In this document: piece after piece, positions 51,665 through 60,501 of the stretch
Position numbering within the stretch: position 1 is the stretch's first letter
Layout: every line of letters begins with the position of its first letter
From: Actinophytocola sp035995025
GTDB taxonomy: Bacteria > Actinomycetota > Actinomycetes > Mycobacteriales > Pseudonocardiaceae
Assembly: GCA_035995025.1 (NCBI GenBank)
Contig: DASYKY010000079.1
Location: 1 to 64,000 of the forward strand
Length of the DNA stretch: 64,000 nucleotides
Reading direction: 5' to 3'
Translations under genes and position numbers: made by a program
Notes under the pieces: model-generated
Database searches by the model: none
What the model saw: the letters and a program-made list of their open reading frames with translations, nothing else
What the model was told of the DNA's origin: nothing

Positions 51665-52940
51665 GGCGCACCTCCACGCTGCCCGTCCCCACGTCGACCG
51701 TCAGCTTCATGTCCAGGCCCCCCGAGCCGTCGTCGCCGTCGTCGTTCGCCACGACCACGTTGTTGTCCGTGCCCGACTGCTCGCGGTCCAGGCATTGGAC
51801 GTCTCCCAGACCGGCCTCGCACCGCACCTCGACGTTCGCCGACTCCGGCACGATCACCGTCGCGTCGCCGAGGCCCAGGTGCACCCGGGTGTTCACGTGA
51901 CCCGACGACGGCAGCTGCGTCAGGTCCAGGTCGATCGTGCCGACGCCCCGCTCGTAGTTCCCCCGCACGTCCGACAGCGACGTCGGCGTGAGCCGGATGT
52001 CCCCGACGCCCCCGTGCACGCCGCTGGGGAAGATCACCGTCATCGCGATGCCGATCGCGGCCAGCGGGATCGCCAGCCCGATCAGGCCGCGCCCCCCGCG
52101 GCGGAACGAACCGACGACCATGCCCGCACCGAGGATCGCCAGCACGATGCCCACGATGTGCTGCGCGGTGATCCAGCCGCCCATCATCGACGACAGCACG
52201 GCCGCCGTGATCAGGCCGACCCCCACGGTCAGCAGGCCGATGCGCGACCTGCGGCGGCGCGGCGCGGGCGGCTCCTCGTCCTCCCGGCTCGGCTGCGGCG
52301 TCGGCTCCGGCAGGTCCCACGCGAACGGCGCGGCACCCAGCGGGTCCCAGGCGGGCGGAGTCTCCCGCACGTCCTCGCGGCGCTCGTCGACCGGTGGCGG
52401 CTCGTTGGTCACCGGGTCCACGACGGGCTCGGCGTCGCGCGGCATGGTGGCGCCGGTGCCCGAAGCCGGGGCCGGCGCGGCGGCCACGGGCTCGCCGAGG
52501 TGCCCCCGGTTGCGGTGCAGCAGGTACAGCACCCCACCCAGCACCACGACGCTCAGGAACCCCGGGAAGCCCGGGAAGAAGCCGCCGAAGAACCAGCTCA
52601 CCGCCGGGATCAGCGCCAGGCAGAGCAGCACCGTGAACGCGCTCGACGTGGAGCTGCGGCCCCGGCCGATCATCGACTCGAAAGGCGAGACCTCGTCGTC
52701 CTGCTCGGGCAGGAAGAGCCAGCCCAGCAGGTAAAGCACGATGCCCGCACCGCCGTACACCGACGCGACGGCGAACCCCACCCGCACGAGCGTCGGGTCG
52801 ATCCGGTACCGCCGCGCGATGCCCGCCGCGACGCCGGCGACCTTGCGCCCCCGCCGCGGCCGTCTGGGGCGTGTCGCCCAGAAGTCCTTGACTGTGTCCT
52901 CGACCCCGGCCATGCCTGAGGTCTGCTGTGTCCCACTCAC
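51657..52940 (-). CDS. PspC-domain protein with LiaF-like C-terminus
   Basis: A 427-residue membrane protein. The N-terminal PspC domain (about 25-85) contains 'GRKVAGVAAGIARRYRIDPTLVRVGFAVASVYGGAGIVLYLLGWLFLP'. After further TM helices and a Pro-rich acidic linker, several more TM helices and the outer domain end in a LiaF/DUF2154-like domain ('NYERGVGTIDLDLTQL', 'GLGDATVIVPESANVEVRCEAGLGDV'). The GTG at 52940 was chosen for the 'SGTQQTSGMAG' N-terminus. Divergent from a PspC histidine kinase with which it should form an envelope-stress module. Confidence 0.85.
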   Translation of the reverse strand: MSGTQQTSGMAGVEDTVKDFWATRPRRPRRGRKVAGVAAGIARRYRIDPTLVRVGFAVASVYGGAGIVLYLLGWLFLPEQDDEVSPFESMIGRGRSSTSSAFTVLLCLALIPAVSWFFGGFFPGFPGFLSVVVLGGVLYLLHRNRGHLGEPVAAAPAPASGTGATMPRDAEPVVDPVTNEPPPVDERREDVRETPPAWDPLGAAPFAWDLPEPTPQPSREDEEPPAPRRRRSRIGLLTVGVGLITAAVLSSMMGGWITAQHIVGIVLAILGAGMVVGSFRRGGRGLIGLAIPLAAIGIAMTVIFPSGVHGGVGDIRLTPTSLSDVRGNYERGVGTIDLDLTQLPSSGHVNTRVHLGLGDATVIVPESANVEVRCEAGLGDVQCLDREQSGTDNNVVVANDDGDDGSGGLDMKLTVDVGTGSVEVRRG

Positions 52941-53071
52941 GATGACGAGCATGCGTCGCCGCGCCCCGCCGCACATCAGGGAGCGACCCTGATGTTTGAC
53001 TCCGGGGTATTTCCCGGATGAAGAGGGCATGCTTGACGTGTGACGATGAGGTCGTGCCAGCACAGGTGGTG

Positions 53072-54349
53072 ATGACCGCGGACATCGAGCGGAAGACGTC
53101 GAACCCGCCCGTCCCGGCCGACGACGACGTGGTCAAGATGCGCCGCAGGCGCAACGGCCGTGCGGTCGCCGGCGTCGCGGGCGGCATCGCCGACCACCTG
53201 GACGTCCGGGTGCTCTGGGTGCGGATGGCGTTCGCGGTGCTCGCCGCGCTCGGCGGGGCCGGCGTGCTCGCGTACGGCCTGCTGTGGGTGTTCGTGCCCC
53301 AGCAGTCCCGCGAGGACGCGCAGCGGGAGGTCTCCCGCAAGGAACGCCAGCAGGCCCGCGGCCTGCTCGCGCTGGGCATCGGCCTGGCGATCGGTGCCGG
53401 CACGCTCTCCGGCACGCTCAACGGCTGGGTGGCCGGCGGCATCGGCGTCACGCTCGTCGGTATCGCCCTGGTCTGGCGGGAGGCCGACGACTCGACCCGC
53501 CGCCGCGCGCGCAGCGGCGTGCTCGGCGCGGTCCTCGGCCACGGCGGGCGCAGCGCGCTGATCCGGGTGCTGTCCGGCGGTGCGCTGGTGATCGCCGGCA
53601 TCGTCGTGTTCCTGATCCGCAGCGTGGACCTCGACCAGATGCAGTTCGCGCTGCTGTCCGTGCTGGCCACGCTGGTCGGCGTCGCCGTGCTGACCGTGCC
53701 GTTCTGGCTGCGGCTGGTCCGCGACCTCGGCGAGGAGCGCCGGGCGCGCATCCGGACCGAGGAGCGTGCCGAGATCGCCGCGCACCTGCACGACTCGGTG
53801 CTGCAGACGCTCGCGTTGATCCAGAAGCAGTCCGAGGCGCCGCGCGAGGTGCTGCGCCTGGCCCGCGGCCAGGAGCGCCAGCTGCGCGGCTGGCTGTACG
53901 GGCCGGCGGGCTACGGCCGCAGGTCCGACGGTGACGGGCCGGACGCCGACGCGATGAAGTTCGCCGAGGCCGTGGCGCAGGCGTGCGGCGAGGTGGAGGA
54001 CCAGTTCGCGATCCAGGTCCAGCAGGTCGTCGTCGGCGACTGCGAGCTGGACGAGAAGCTCACCGGGCTGGTGTTCGCGGCCCGCGAGGCGGTCGTCAAC
54101 GCCGCCAAGCACGCGGAGGTTTCCGAGGTCAGCGTGTACGCCGAGGTGGAGCCGGAGCGGGTGACGATCTTCGTGCGGGACCGGGGCAAGGGGTTCGACG
54201 CGGGCGTGGTTCCGGCGGACCGGCATGGCCTCGCGGACTCCATCCGGGGCAGGATGGAGCGCAACGGCGGCGAACTGCGGCTGCGCACGGCGCCCGGCGA
54301 GGGCACCGAGGTGGCGCTGGTGATGCCGCGAGCTGTCGTGAACGCCTGA
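53072..54349 (+). CDS. PspC-type sensor histidine kinase
   Basis: A 425-residue membrane kinase. The N-terminal PspC domain (about 20-75: 'NGRAVAGVAGGIADHLDVRVLWVRM') precedes additional TM helices (about 95-210). The dimerisation segment carries the phospho-acceptor His at about 240 in 'AEIAAHLHDSVLQTLALIQ' (HisKA_3), and the HATPase has 'AAREAVVNAAKHA' and 'DRGKGFD'. The start is ATG 53072 or GTG 53069. Next gene, a LuxR regulator, starts 115 bp downstream. LiaS/MprB-like function in envelope stress is inferred. Confidence 0.87.
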   Translation: MTADIERKTSNPPVPADDDVVKMRRRRNGRAVAGVAGGIADHLDVRVLWVRMAFAVLAALGGAGVLAYGLLWVFVPQQSREDAQREVSRKERQQARGLLALGIGLAIGAGTLSGTLNGWVAGGIGVTLVGIALVWREADDSTRRRARSGVLGAVLGHGGRSALIRVLSGGALVIAGIVVFLIRSVDLDQMQFALLSVLATLVGVAVLTVPFWLRLVRDLGEERRARIRTEERAEIAAHLHDSVLQTLALIQKQSEAPREVLRLARGQERQLRGWLYGPAGYGRRSDGDGPDADAMKFAEAVAQACGEVEDQFAIQVQQVVVGDCELDEKLTGLVFAAREAVVNAAKHAEVSEVSVYAEVEPERVTIFVRDRGKGFDAGVVPADRHGLADSIRGRMERNGGELRLRTAPGEGTEVALVMPRAVVNA

Positions 54350-54464
54350 TCCGAGGAGGGATGTCCGTGATACACGAGCCGCGTGGCTGCCAACCAACAG
54401 GTACGCACCAAACCGGACCGAGGCAACGCAAGGAGACCACAAGGGTCGAATCCGGGGAGGCGGA

Positions 54465-55118
54465 ATGAGCCCGGTGCGGGTGTTCCTGGTCGACGACCAC
54501 GGGTTGTTCCGTGCCGGGGTGCGTGCCGAGCTGGACTCGATCACCGACGACGTCGAGGTGGTCGGCGAGGCGGGCACGGTCGGCGAGGCGGTCGCGGGCA
54601 TCACGCACCGCAAGCCGGACGTGGTGTTGCTGGACGTGCACATGCCCGACGGCGGCGGCGCGGAGGTGCTGCGCCGGGTGCGGGCGGACGACACCGACGT
54701 GGTGTTCCTCGCGCTGTCGGTGTCCGACGCGGCCGAGGACGTGATCGCCGTGATCCGGGCCGGCGCGCGTGGCTACGTCACCAAGACGATCTCCAGCCAC
54801 GAGCTGGTCCGCGCGATCGTGCGGGTGTCCGAGGGCGACGCGGTGTTCTCGCCGCGGCTGGCCGGGTTCGTGCTCGACGCGTTCGCCGACCGGCCGGGCC
54901 AGGCGCCGATCTCCGACCCGGAGCTGGACCTGCTGACCCCGCGCGAGCGCGACGTGCTGCGCCTGCTCGCCCGCGGCTACGCGTACAAGGAGATCGCGGC
55001 CGAGCTGTTCATCTCGGTGAAGACGGTCGAGACGCACGTGTCCAGCGTGCTGCGCAAGACCCAGCTGTCGAATCGCTACGAGTTGTCCCGCTGGGCATCG
55101 GATCGCAGGCTTGTCTGA
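54465..55118 (+). CDS. NarL/LuxR response regulator
   Basis: Response regulator of 217 residues. Receiver D10-D11 and phospho-acceptor D57 ('VVLLDVHMP'), with T/S near 83 and K105 ('VTKTIS'). The C-terminal GerE HTH is 'LTPRERDVLRLLARGYAYKEIAAELFISVKTVETHVSSVLRKTQLSNRYELSRWA'. ATG 54465 has GGGGAGG about 4 nt upstream. Cognate of the adjacent PspC kinase. Confidence 0.92.
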   Translation: MSPVRVFLVDDHGLFRAGVRAELDSITDDVEVVGEAGTVGEAVAGITHRKPDVVLLDVHMPDGGGAEVLRRVRADDTDVVFLALSVSDAAEDVIAVIRAGARGYVTKTISSHELVRAIVRVSEGDAVFSPRLAGFVLDAFADRPGQAPISDPELDLLTPRERDVLRLLARGYAYKEIAAELFISVKTVETHVSSVLRKTQLSNRYELSRWASDRRLV

Positions 55119-55172
55119 ACCGTGCTGTTCTCCGCTGCCCCAACGGGGTTGTCCGGAGATACAGTCCCGGCC

Positions 55173-55592
55173 ATGCGACAGTTCCTGGTGACGGTCCAGG
55201 TGATTCTGGTCGTGGCCGGCCTCGGCCTCGGCGGCTATGCGGGTTACCGCGCGTACACCTTGCTGGGCAAGGACGACACGGGCCAGCTGCAGTCCTACCT
55301 CATCTTCGCCGTGCTGGCCCTGGTGCTGGTGGTCGCGGCGGGCGCGGTGCGGCCTCCGCGGGCGGGCGGTGACGAGCAGGCCGCGCCGGCACCGCAGCGG
55401 CGGGCGGCGGCGCAGCAGCTGCCCCAGCAGTACCAGCAGCAGCCCTACCGGCCCGGCGGGCCGAGCACGGGCCAGCAGCCGCCGATCGGACCGGGCGGGC
55501 CGCACACCGGGTCGCAGCCGCCCGTCGGCGCGCCGGACATGTTCGGCGAGCAGCCCTACGGCGACCGCACCGAGCGGTACCCGCGCACCTAG
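55173..55592 (+). CDS. Two-TM membrane protein with Pro/Gln-rich tail
   Basis: A 139-residue protein: TM helices at about 5-24 and 37-55, then a disordered cytosolic or exterior tail rich in Pro, Gln and Gly. ATG 55173 is favoured over a TTG at 55122 because the TM begins straight after it. It is a common hypothetical protein downstream of such two-component systems. Function unknown. Confidence 0.7.
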   Translation: MRQFLVTVQVILVVAGLGLGGYAGYRAYTLLGKDDTGQLQSYLIFAVLALVLVVAAGAVRPPRAGGDEQAAPAPQRRAAAQQLPQQYQQQPYRPGGPSTGQQPPIGPGGPHTGSQPPVGAPDMFGEQPYGDRTERYPRT

Positions 55593-55866
55593 CGTGCGGT
55601 GACCGGCACCGGCTCGGCGCCGGGCACCGGGGCGCGACGCGGCACCCGGGTCAGCGCGACCCCGGCGAGCACGACCACCATGCCGGCGATGACGCGCGCG
55701 CTGAGGTCCTCGTCGAGCACCACCGCGCCGAGCAGGACCGAGACCACGGGCAGCAGGTAGCCGACCGTCGCGCCCTCGTCCGCGATGAGGCGGTAGTTCA
55801 GCGCGAACGCGAGCCCGGTCCCGAACACGCCCAGCACCACCACCGCGACCACGCCGGATGGTGCAC
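55589..55866 (-). pseudogene. 3' fragment of an EamA/DMT-family transporter
   Basis: The frame reads 'VVAVVVLGVFGTGLAFALNYRLIADEGATVGYLLPVVSVLLGAVVLDEDLSARVIAGMVVVLAGVALTRV', the last three TM helices of an EamA (RhaT-like) exporter, about 85 of the normal 290-310 residues. The remaining 5' part is absent: the sequence changes into a lysR fragment at about 55855-55870. Not functional as it stands. Confidence 0.8.
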
Positions 55867-56280
55867 CTGCTCGACGATCCGTACCGGCTGGTGCCGCCGC
55901 GCACGCACCCGCTGGCGAGCCGCCGGGTGGTCGGCCTGGCGGAGCTCGCGGAGGAGGCGTGGGTCGGCAACGAGTGGCCGCCGGGCCAGTGCGCGCAGGT
56001 CGTGCTGGACGCGTGCGCGGCGGCCGGGTTCAGCCCGGGGATCGTGGTGGAGCCGGAGAACTACGCGTGCGCGCAGCGTTTCGTGGCGGCCAGCCCGGGC
56101 CTCTGCCTGGTGCCGCTGCTCGGTGTGGAGCACCGGCGGCCGGGCGTCGTGGTGCGCCGGGTGCGCAGACCCGAGCCGGTGCGCGTGATCCACGCCGTGG
56201 TGCGCGAGTCGATCGCCGACCAGCCCGTCGCGCGCTGCCTGCTCGACGCGCTACCCCGCGGCGGCGTCCGTCGCCGCTAG
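55858..56280 (+). pseudogene. 3' fragment of a LysR-family regulator
   Basis: The 140-residue frame 'LLDDPYRLVPPRTHPLASRRVVGLAELAEEAWVGN...CAQRFVAASPGLCLVPLLGV' is the second half of the LysR substrate-binding domain. The N-terminal HTH is missing. It abuts the eamA remnant head to head, so one deletion apparently removed both 5' halves and the intergenic region. Confidence 0.8.
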
Positions 56281-57854
56281 TTGCCCCGGTCGACCGGCAC
56301 GAAGTTGTCGATCAGCAGCTGCCCGTCCTTCTGGACGAGCGCGAACGAGGTCGTCTCGCGGGACGTGCGGCCGGTCTTGGTCACATACAGCAGGACCGCC
56401 GCGACGTTCCTGCCCTCGGACTGTGTCTGCTCGACCTGCACGGACTCGATCGTGTTCCAGAACCGCGTGTACGTCCGCTTCCCGCCCGACTTCTCCCGCG
56501 CGCGGCCGGTCAGCAGGTCGAAGGCCTGGTCGGTGTTGTCCGGCAGCAGCGCGTAGTAGTCCCGGATGGCCTGCTCGTAGTCCTTGCCGCTTGGCTCGTC
56601 CTGCCCGGACTCCGACGCCGGCGGGGCGGCCTGCTGCGAGCTCTGCTGCCCCTGGTTGCCGTTGCCGTTGCCGTTGTCGCGCGCGTTGGACAGCAGGCTG
56701 GCCACCAGGATCCCGACCAGCATGGCCGCCACGATCGCGAGCACGGTCAGCGCGACCGACCGCGCGCGGTTGCCCTGCCGTGCCGGTGGGCGCCGCGGCC
56801 GCGGCGTCGGACCGGACGGGAGCGGCTCGCGCTGCAGCGGGCCGGGACCGCTCGGCGACGGCTCGGAGAACGGGTGCACGTCCAGCCGCGTCGCGTCCTT
56901 TGGCGGGCCGGGTGCCCACGGCAGCGGGTGGCTCGGCCGCGGCGGCGTCGGCGGTCCCATGGGCGCCTGCGGCATCCGGTTGCCGGCGATCCGGTTCGTC
57001 GGCGCGCTGGCCGCGTCCATGATCTGCGCCGGCCTGCCCTCGGCCACCGCGGAGAGGTTGTCCCGCGCGATGGTCAGCGACGGCCGCTCCTGCGGGTCGA
57101 CCCGCAGCAGCTGCATCAGCAGCGCGGTCAGCGGGCCAGCGTGCCGCGGCGGCGTGATGTTGCCCGCCGCGACCGCGTACAGCAGCGCCAGCGTGTTCTC
57201 GCTCAGCCCGAACGGCGAGTGGCCCTCGACGGCCGTGTACAGCGTCGAGCCCAGGGAGAACACGTCCGCCGCGGGCGTCGGGTCCTGCCCCTTCGCCACC
57301 TCCGGTGCGAGGTAGGCGGGCGTGCCGGCGAGCATGCCGGTCGCGGTGACGGTGACGTCACCCGTGGCGCGCGAGATCCCGAAGTCGGTGATCTTGACCG
57401 TGCCGTCGTCGCCGAGCAGCACGTTCGCCGGCTTGATGTCGCGGTGCACGATGCCCGCGGCATGCGCGGCCACCAGTGCGGACGCGATCTGCATGCCGAT
57501 CCCGGCGGCCTCCTGCGGCGACAGCGTGCCGCGCTCGGAGAGGACCATCGCCAGGCTCTTCGACGGCAGGTACTCCATGACCAGCCACGGGTCGCCGTCC
57601 TGCTCGGCGACGTCGTAGACCGTGATCGCGTTGGGATGCGCGAGCCGCGCCGCGATGCGCCCCTCCCGCATACATCTTCGCCGCGCCTCCTCGGCCTGTG
57701 CCTCGGTCAGGCCGGGCTGCAGCAGCAGCTGCTTGATCGCCACGGTGCGGTGCAGCCGCTCGTCGTGGGCCTGCCACACGATCCCCATCGCGCCGCTGCC
57801 CAGCCGGTCGCCGATCCGGTAGCGCCCGGCGACCAGACCCCCTTCACTCGTCAC
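56277..57854 (-). CDS. Serine/threonine protein kinase with NTF2-like outer domain
   Basis: A 525-residue Hanks-type kinase. The kinase domain (about 8-275) has the G loop 'RLGSGAMGIV', catalytic K41, 'HRDIKPANVLL', DFG and 'GTPAYLAPEV'. A Pro-rich juxtamembrane region carries potential phosphorylation sites, and a TM helix follows near 368-388. The outer part (about 425-525: 'DYEQAIRDYYALLPDNTDQAF...') is an NTF2-like alpha+beta domain, not PASTA. It follows the second kinase by 37 bp, giving a probable operon. The start is ATG 57854. Confidence 0.9.
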   Translation of the reverse strand: MTSEGGLVAGRYRIGDRLGSGAMGIVWQAHDERLHRTVAIKQLLLQPGLTEAQAEEARRRCMREGRIAARLAHPNAITVYDVAEQDGDPWLVMEYLPSKSLAMVLSERGTLSPQEAAGIGMQIASALVAAHAAGIVHRDIKPANVLLGDDGTVKITDFGISRATGDVTVTATGMLAGTPAYLAPEVAKGQDPTPAADVFSLGSTLYTAVEGHSPFGLSENTLALLYAVAAGNITPPRHAGPLTALLMQLLRVDPQERPSLTIARDNLSAVAEGRPAQIMDAASAPTNRIAGNRMPQAPMGPPTPPRPSHPLPWAPGPPKDATRLDVHPFSEPSPSGPGPLQREPLPSGPTPRPRRPPARQGNRARSVALTVLAIVAAMLVGILVASLLSNARDNGNGNGNQGQQSSQQAAPPASESGQDEPSGKDYEQAIRDYYALLPDNTDQAFDLLTGRAREKSGGKRTYTRFWNTIESVQVEQTQSEGRNVAAVLLYVTKTGRTSRETTSFALVQKDGQLLIDNFVPVDRGN

Positions 57855-57891
57855 AACGTCGCCCCTACGCCTTCGATCCCGTCCACGTGCA

Positions 57892-59244
57892 CTATCGCTC
57901 GACCCCCGTCTCCGCCGGCGGGTCCGTCGTCGTGGTCGTCGGCTCGGTGGTGGTCGTCGGTGGTGGCTTCGTCGTGGTCGTCGTAGTCGTGGTCGTCGTG
58001 GTGGTAGTCGTCGTGGTCGTCGTGGTGGTGGGCTCCTCCGTGGTCGTCGGCTCCTCGGAGGTGGTGGTCGTGATGGGGGGCGGCGTGGTGGTCGTGGTCT
58101 CGGTGATCGGGGGCGCGTTGTTCTCCGTCGGGTCGGTGTTGCGGCCCTTCTGGTCGTCCCGGGTGGCCAGCAGGTACGCGCCTGCGGCGACCAGTGCGGC
58201 CAGCAGGATGCCCGCGAACACCAGCGGTTTGCGCGACCGCGACGTCGGCGGCGGCGCGGCCGGCATCGGGCGCACCGAGCGCGTCCGGTCGCCCGCGCCG
58301 ACGAGCTGCGTGGCCTCGTCGTAGTCGTTGTACCCGTCGTAGTCGTCGTACCCGCCGACCATCCGCGTCGCGGCGTCGCTGCTCACCGGGAACGCGCGCG
58401 GCATCGACGGCACCGACGGCGTCTCGCCGTTGGCCACCGCGGCCAGCAGGTCGCGGGTGCGCGAGGTGGACGGGCGGTCTTCCGGGTCGGTGGCCAGCAG
58501 CCACGTCAGCACGCCGGTGAGCGGGCCTGCCTGCATCGGCGAGTTGATCTGGCCCGCGGCCACCGCGTGCAGCAGCTGCAGCGTGTTCTCGGTCAGCCCG
58601 AACGGCGGCTCGCCCTCGACCGCCGCGTAGAGCGTGGAGCCGAGGGAGAACACGTCCGACGCGGGCGTCGGCTCGTTGCCGATCGCCGCCTCGGGCGCGA
58701 GGTAGGCGGGCGTGCCGGCGATCATGCCGGTCTTGGTGACGGTGACGTCGTCGGTGGCGCGGGAGATGCCGAAGTCGGTGATCTTCACCGTGCCGTCGTC
58801 GCCGAGCAGGATGTTGCCGGGCTTGACGTCCCGGTGCACGATCCCGGCCGCGTGCGCGGCGGCGAGCGCGGCCGCCGACTGGGCGCCGATCCTGGCCACC
58901 TCGCGAGCGGGCAGCGGGCCCCGCTCGGCCATCACCATCGCGAGGCTCTTGGACGGCAGGTACTCCATGATCAGGCAGGGCGCGCCGTGCTCGTCGACGA
59001 CGTCGAAGACCGCGATCGCGTTGGGGTGGTGCAGTTTCGCGGCGATCCGGCCCTCGCGCATGACGCGCTCGACGGCCTCCTGGGACTCGTCGGGCGGCAG
59101 CCCCGGTTGGAGCAGGAGTCTCTTGACCGCGACGGTCCGGTTCAGCCGTTCGTCGTGCGCCTGCCAGACCACGCCCATCGCACCGGTACCGATGCGGTGG
59201 ACCAGCCGGTAGCGCCCGGCCACCAGGCGACCCTCATCGGTCAT
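57892..59244 (-). CDS. Serine/threonine protein kinase with poly-Thr tail
   Basis: A 450-residue Hanks-type kinase, paralogue of the preceding one (kinase domains nearly colinear). Catalytic K and the 'HRDVKPGNILLGDDGTVKITDFGISRATDDV' loop are intact. A TM helix lies near 340-362 ('KPLVFAGILLAALVAAGAYLL'). The outer tail is almost only Thr/Pro with uninterrupted Thr runs and no folded sensor domain. ATG 59244 has GGAGGAAC about 9 nt upstream. DNA of the tail is a GTC/GTG-type microsatellite. Confidence 0.9.
   Translation of the reverse strand: MTDEGRLVAGRYRLVHRIGTGAMGVVWQAHDERLNRTVAVKRLLLQPGLPPDESQEAVERVMREGRIAAKLHHPNAIAVFDVVDEHGAPCLIMEYLPSKSLAMVMAERGPLPAREVARIGAQSAAALAAAHAAGIVHRDVKPGNILLGDDGTVKITDFGISRATDDVTVTKTGMIAGTPAYLAPEAAIGNEPTPASDVFSLGSTLYAAVEGEPPFGLTENTLQLLHAVAAGQINSPMQAGPLTGVLTWLLATDPEDRPSTSRTRDLLAAVANGETPSVPSMPRAFPVSSDAATRMVGGYDDYDGYNDYDEATQLVGAGDRTRSVRPMPAAPPPTSRSRKPLVFAGILLAALVAAGAYLLATRDDQKGRNTDPTENNAPPITETTTTTPPPITTTTSEEPTTTEEPTTTTTTTTTTTTTTTTTTTTKPPPTTTTEPTTTTTDPPAETGVER
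57955..58040. repeat. Low-complexity GTC/GTG microsatellite encoding the Thr tract
   Basis: The top strand reads mixed GTC/GTG/GTA triplets for about 85 bp; on the coding strand these are ACN/CAC-type Thr codons. Triplet slippage here would change the length of the kinase tail without shifting the frame. Confidence 0.7.
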
Positions 59245-59472
59245 CGCGCCGAGTTCCTCCCTGGCTGCGGGCCATCGCTCATGCCGACTCCGGAGTTGTG
59301 GGGATACCTGGACCGCAGGGCACAGAAACCTCCCGGGGCAGCCGGCGGGCATGCTCATCGCCACATAGACCGTGGCGGGACCCACGTACGCCGACCCGCA
59401 CCAGGCTAGGCGTTCACTCTGTGCACACGAACGCGGACCAGATAGTGCACAACGGGACCGAAGCCTAGTCGA

Positions 59473-60291
59473 TCAGTTCCGCTGGGCGGACAGCAGCTCG
59501 ACGCCCACGATCCGCCGCGGTGTGTCCGCCACGGTGAGCAACTGCTGCAGCTGCAGGTGCCCGCCGCCGGCCAGCAGGATCCGCACGCTCGCGAGCACGC
59601 CGTCGGCCCGCTGCTCGAGACCGAGCACCGTGACCGAGCGGACGGCCGACCAGGAGTCGAGGAACTGGCCGAGCGTGGAGTGCAGCAGGTCGGGCGAGAT
59701 CAGGGAGAACGCGACAGCCGGGTCGCGGGGCAGCAGCCGGTAGAACTGCCGGACCACGTCGAGCTCGTTCGCGGGCGGCGCCGCCGCCGGCGCCGGCGCG
59801 GTGGTCGTCGACGACCGGGCGGTGCCGCGTGGCGCGGGCGGTGCGGCGGCCCTCGTACGGGGCGCCTGGGTGGCCGGAGCGGGCGGCGGGGGCGTCGCGG
59901 TCTTGGCTCTGCCGCGGGTGTCGCGGGTCAGCGAGCGGTCGAGCTCGTCGGGCAGCAGGGCCTGCTCGCCGTTGATCTGCTCGACGGGGGACTCGGCAGC
60001 CTCGGCGTCGTTCTCGCGCTGGTGGGCGATCATGGACGCCACGCCGACGGCGCCGCAGAGCACGATGGTGGCCACGCCGAGGCTGGTCGCCTTGGCCAGC
60101 TGGACGCCGCGGGCGGCCGGCCGCCGGTGCGAGGTGGGACCGGCCGGGACGACCGGCATGTCGATCGTGGCGGTCGTGCTGATCGCGTCGGTTGCGTCGG
60201 TTGCGGGGGACTCGGCCTGTCTCGTGATCAGCTCGGTGACGGACACGGATCCGGCGCGCACATGGCGCCGTCCGGTCGTCAGATGATCCAC
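59473..60291 (-). CDS. Single-pass membrane protein with NTF2-like outer domain (A)
   Basis: A 272-residue protein: cytosolic N-terminus, TM helix about 70-90 ('SLGVATIVLCGAVGVASMIA'), a Pro/Ala/Thr-rich stalk, and a C-terminal domain (about 175-272, 'LDVVRQFYRLLPRDPAVAFSLISPDLL...SVTVLGLEQ') that matches the outer domain of the neighbouring 56277-57854 kinase. GTG 60291 has GGAGGGG about 10 nt upstream. Likely a partner of the kinases; function unknown. Confidence 0.75.
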   Translation of the reverse strand: MDHLTTGRRHVRAGSVSVTELITRQAESPATDATDAISTTATIDMPVVPAGPTSHRRPAARGVQLAKATSLGVATIVLCGAVGVASMIAHQRENDAEAAESPVEQINGEQALLPDELDRSLTRDTRGRAKTATPPPPAPATQAPRTRAAAPPAPRGTARSSTTTAPAPAAAPPANELDVVRQFYRLLPRDPAVAFSLISPDLLHSTLGQFLDSWSAVRSVTVLGLEQRADGVLASVRILLAGGGHLQLQQLLTVADTPRRIVGVELLSAQRN

Positions 60292-60501
60292 TGTGTCAGG
60301 CCCCTCCGTGCGCAACGAGTTGTAGGGCCAAGTAGGTACCGTGCGGTTCGCTTGAAACGCCAGCAATTCGGGATGGATCACCCGAATGGGTCGCTGGGCG
60401 GGGCTCACTTCACTCGATCGGAGCAATTGACACCGCAATCGTTCGCTGCGCGTTACCGGCTCGTAGTCGGCCCCGGCGGATCGGCTGTGACGTGGCGGCG
60501 C

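Noticed and set aside
55122..55172. Extended N-terminus of the two-TM protein from TTG 55122
   Set aside because: ATG 55173 begins directly before the first TM and is the more typical start.
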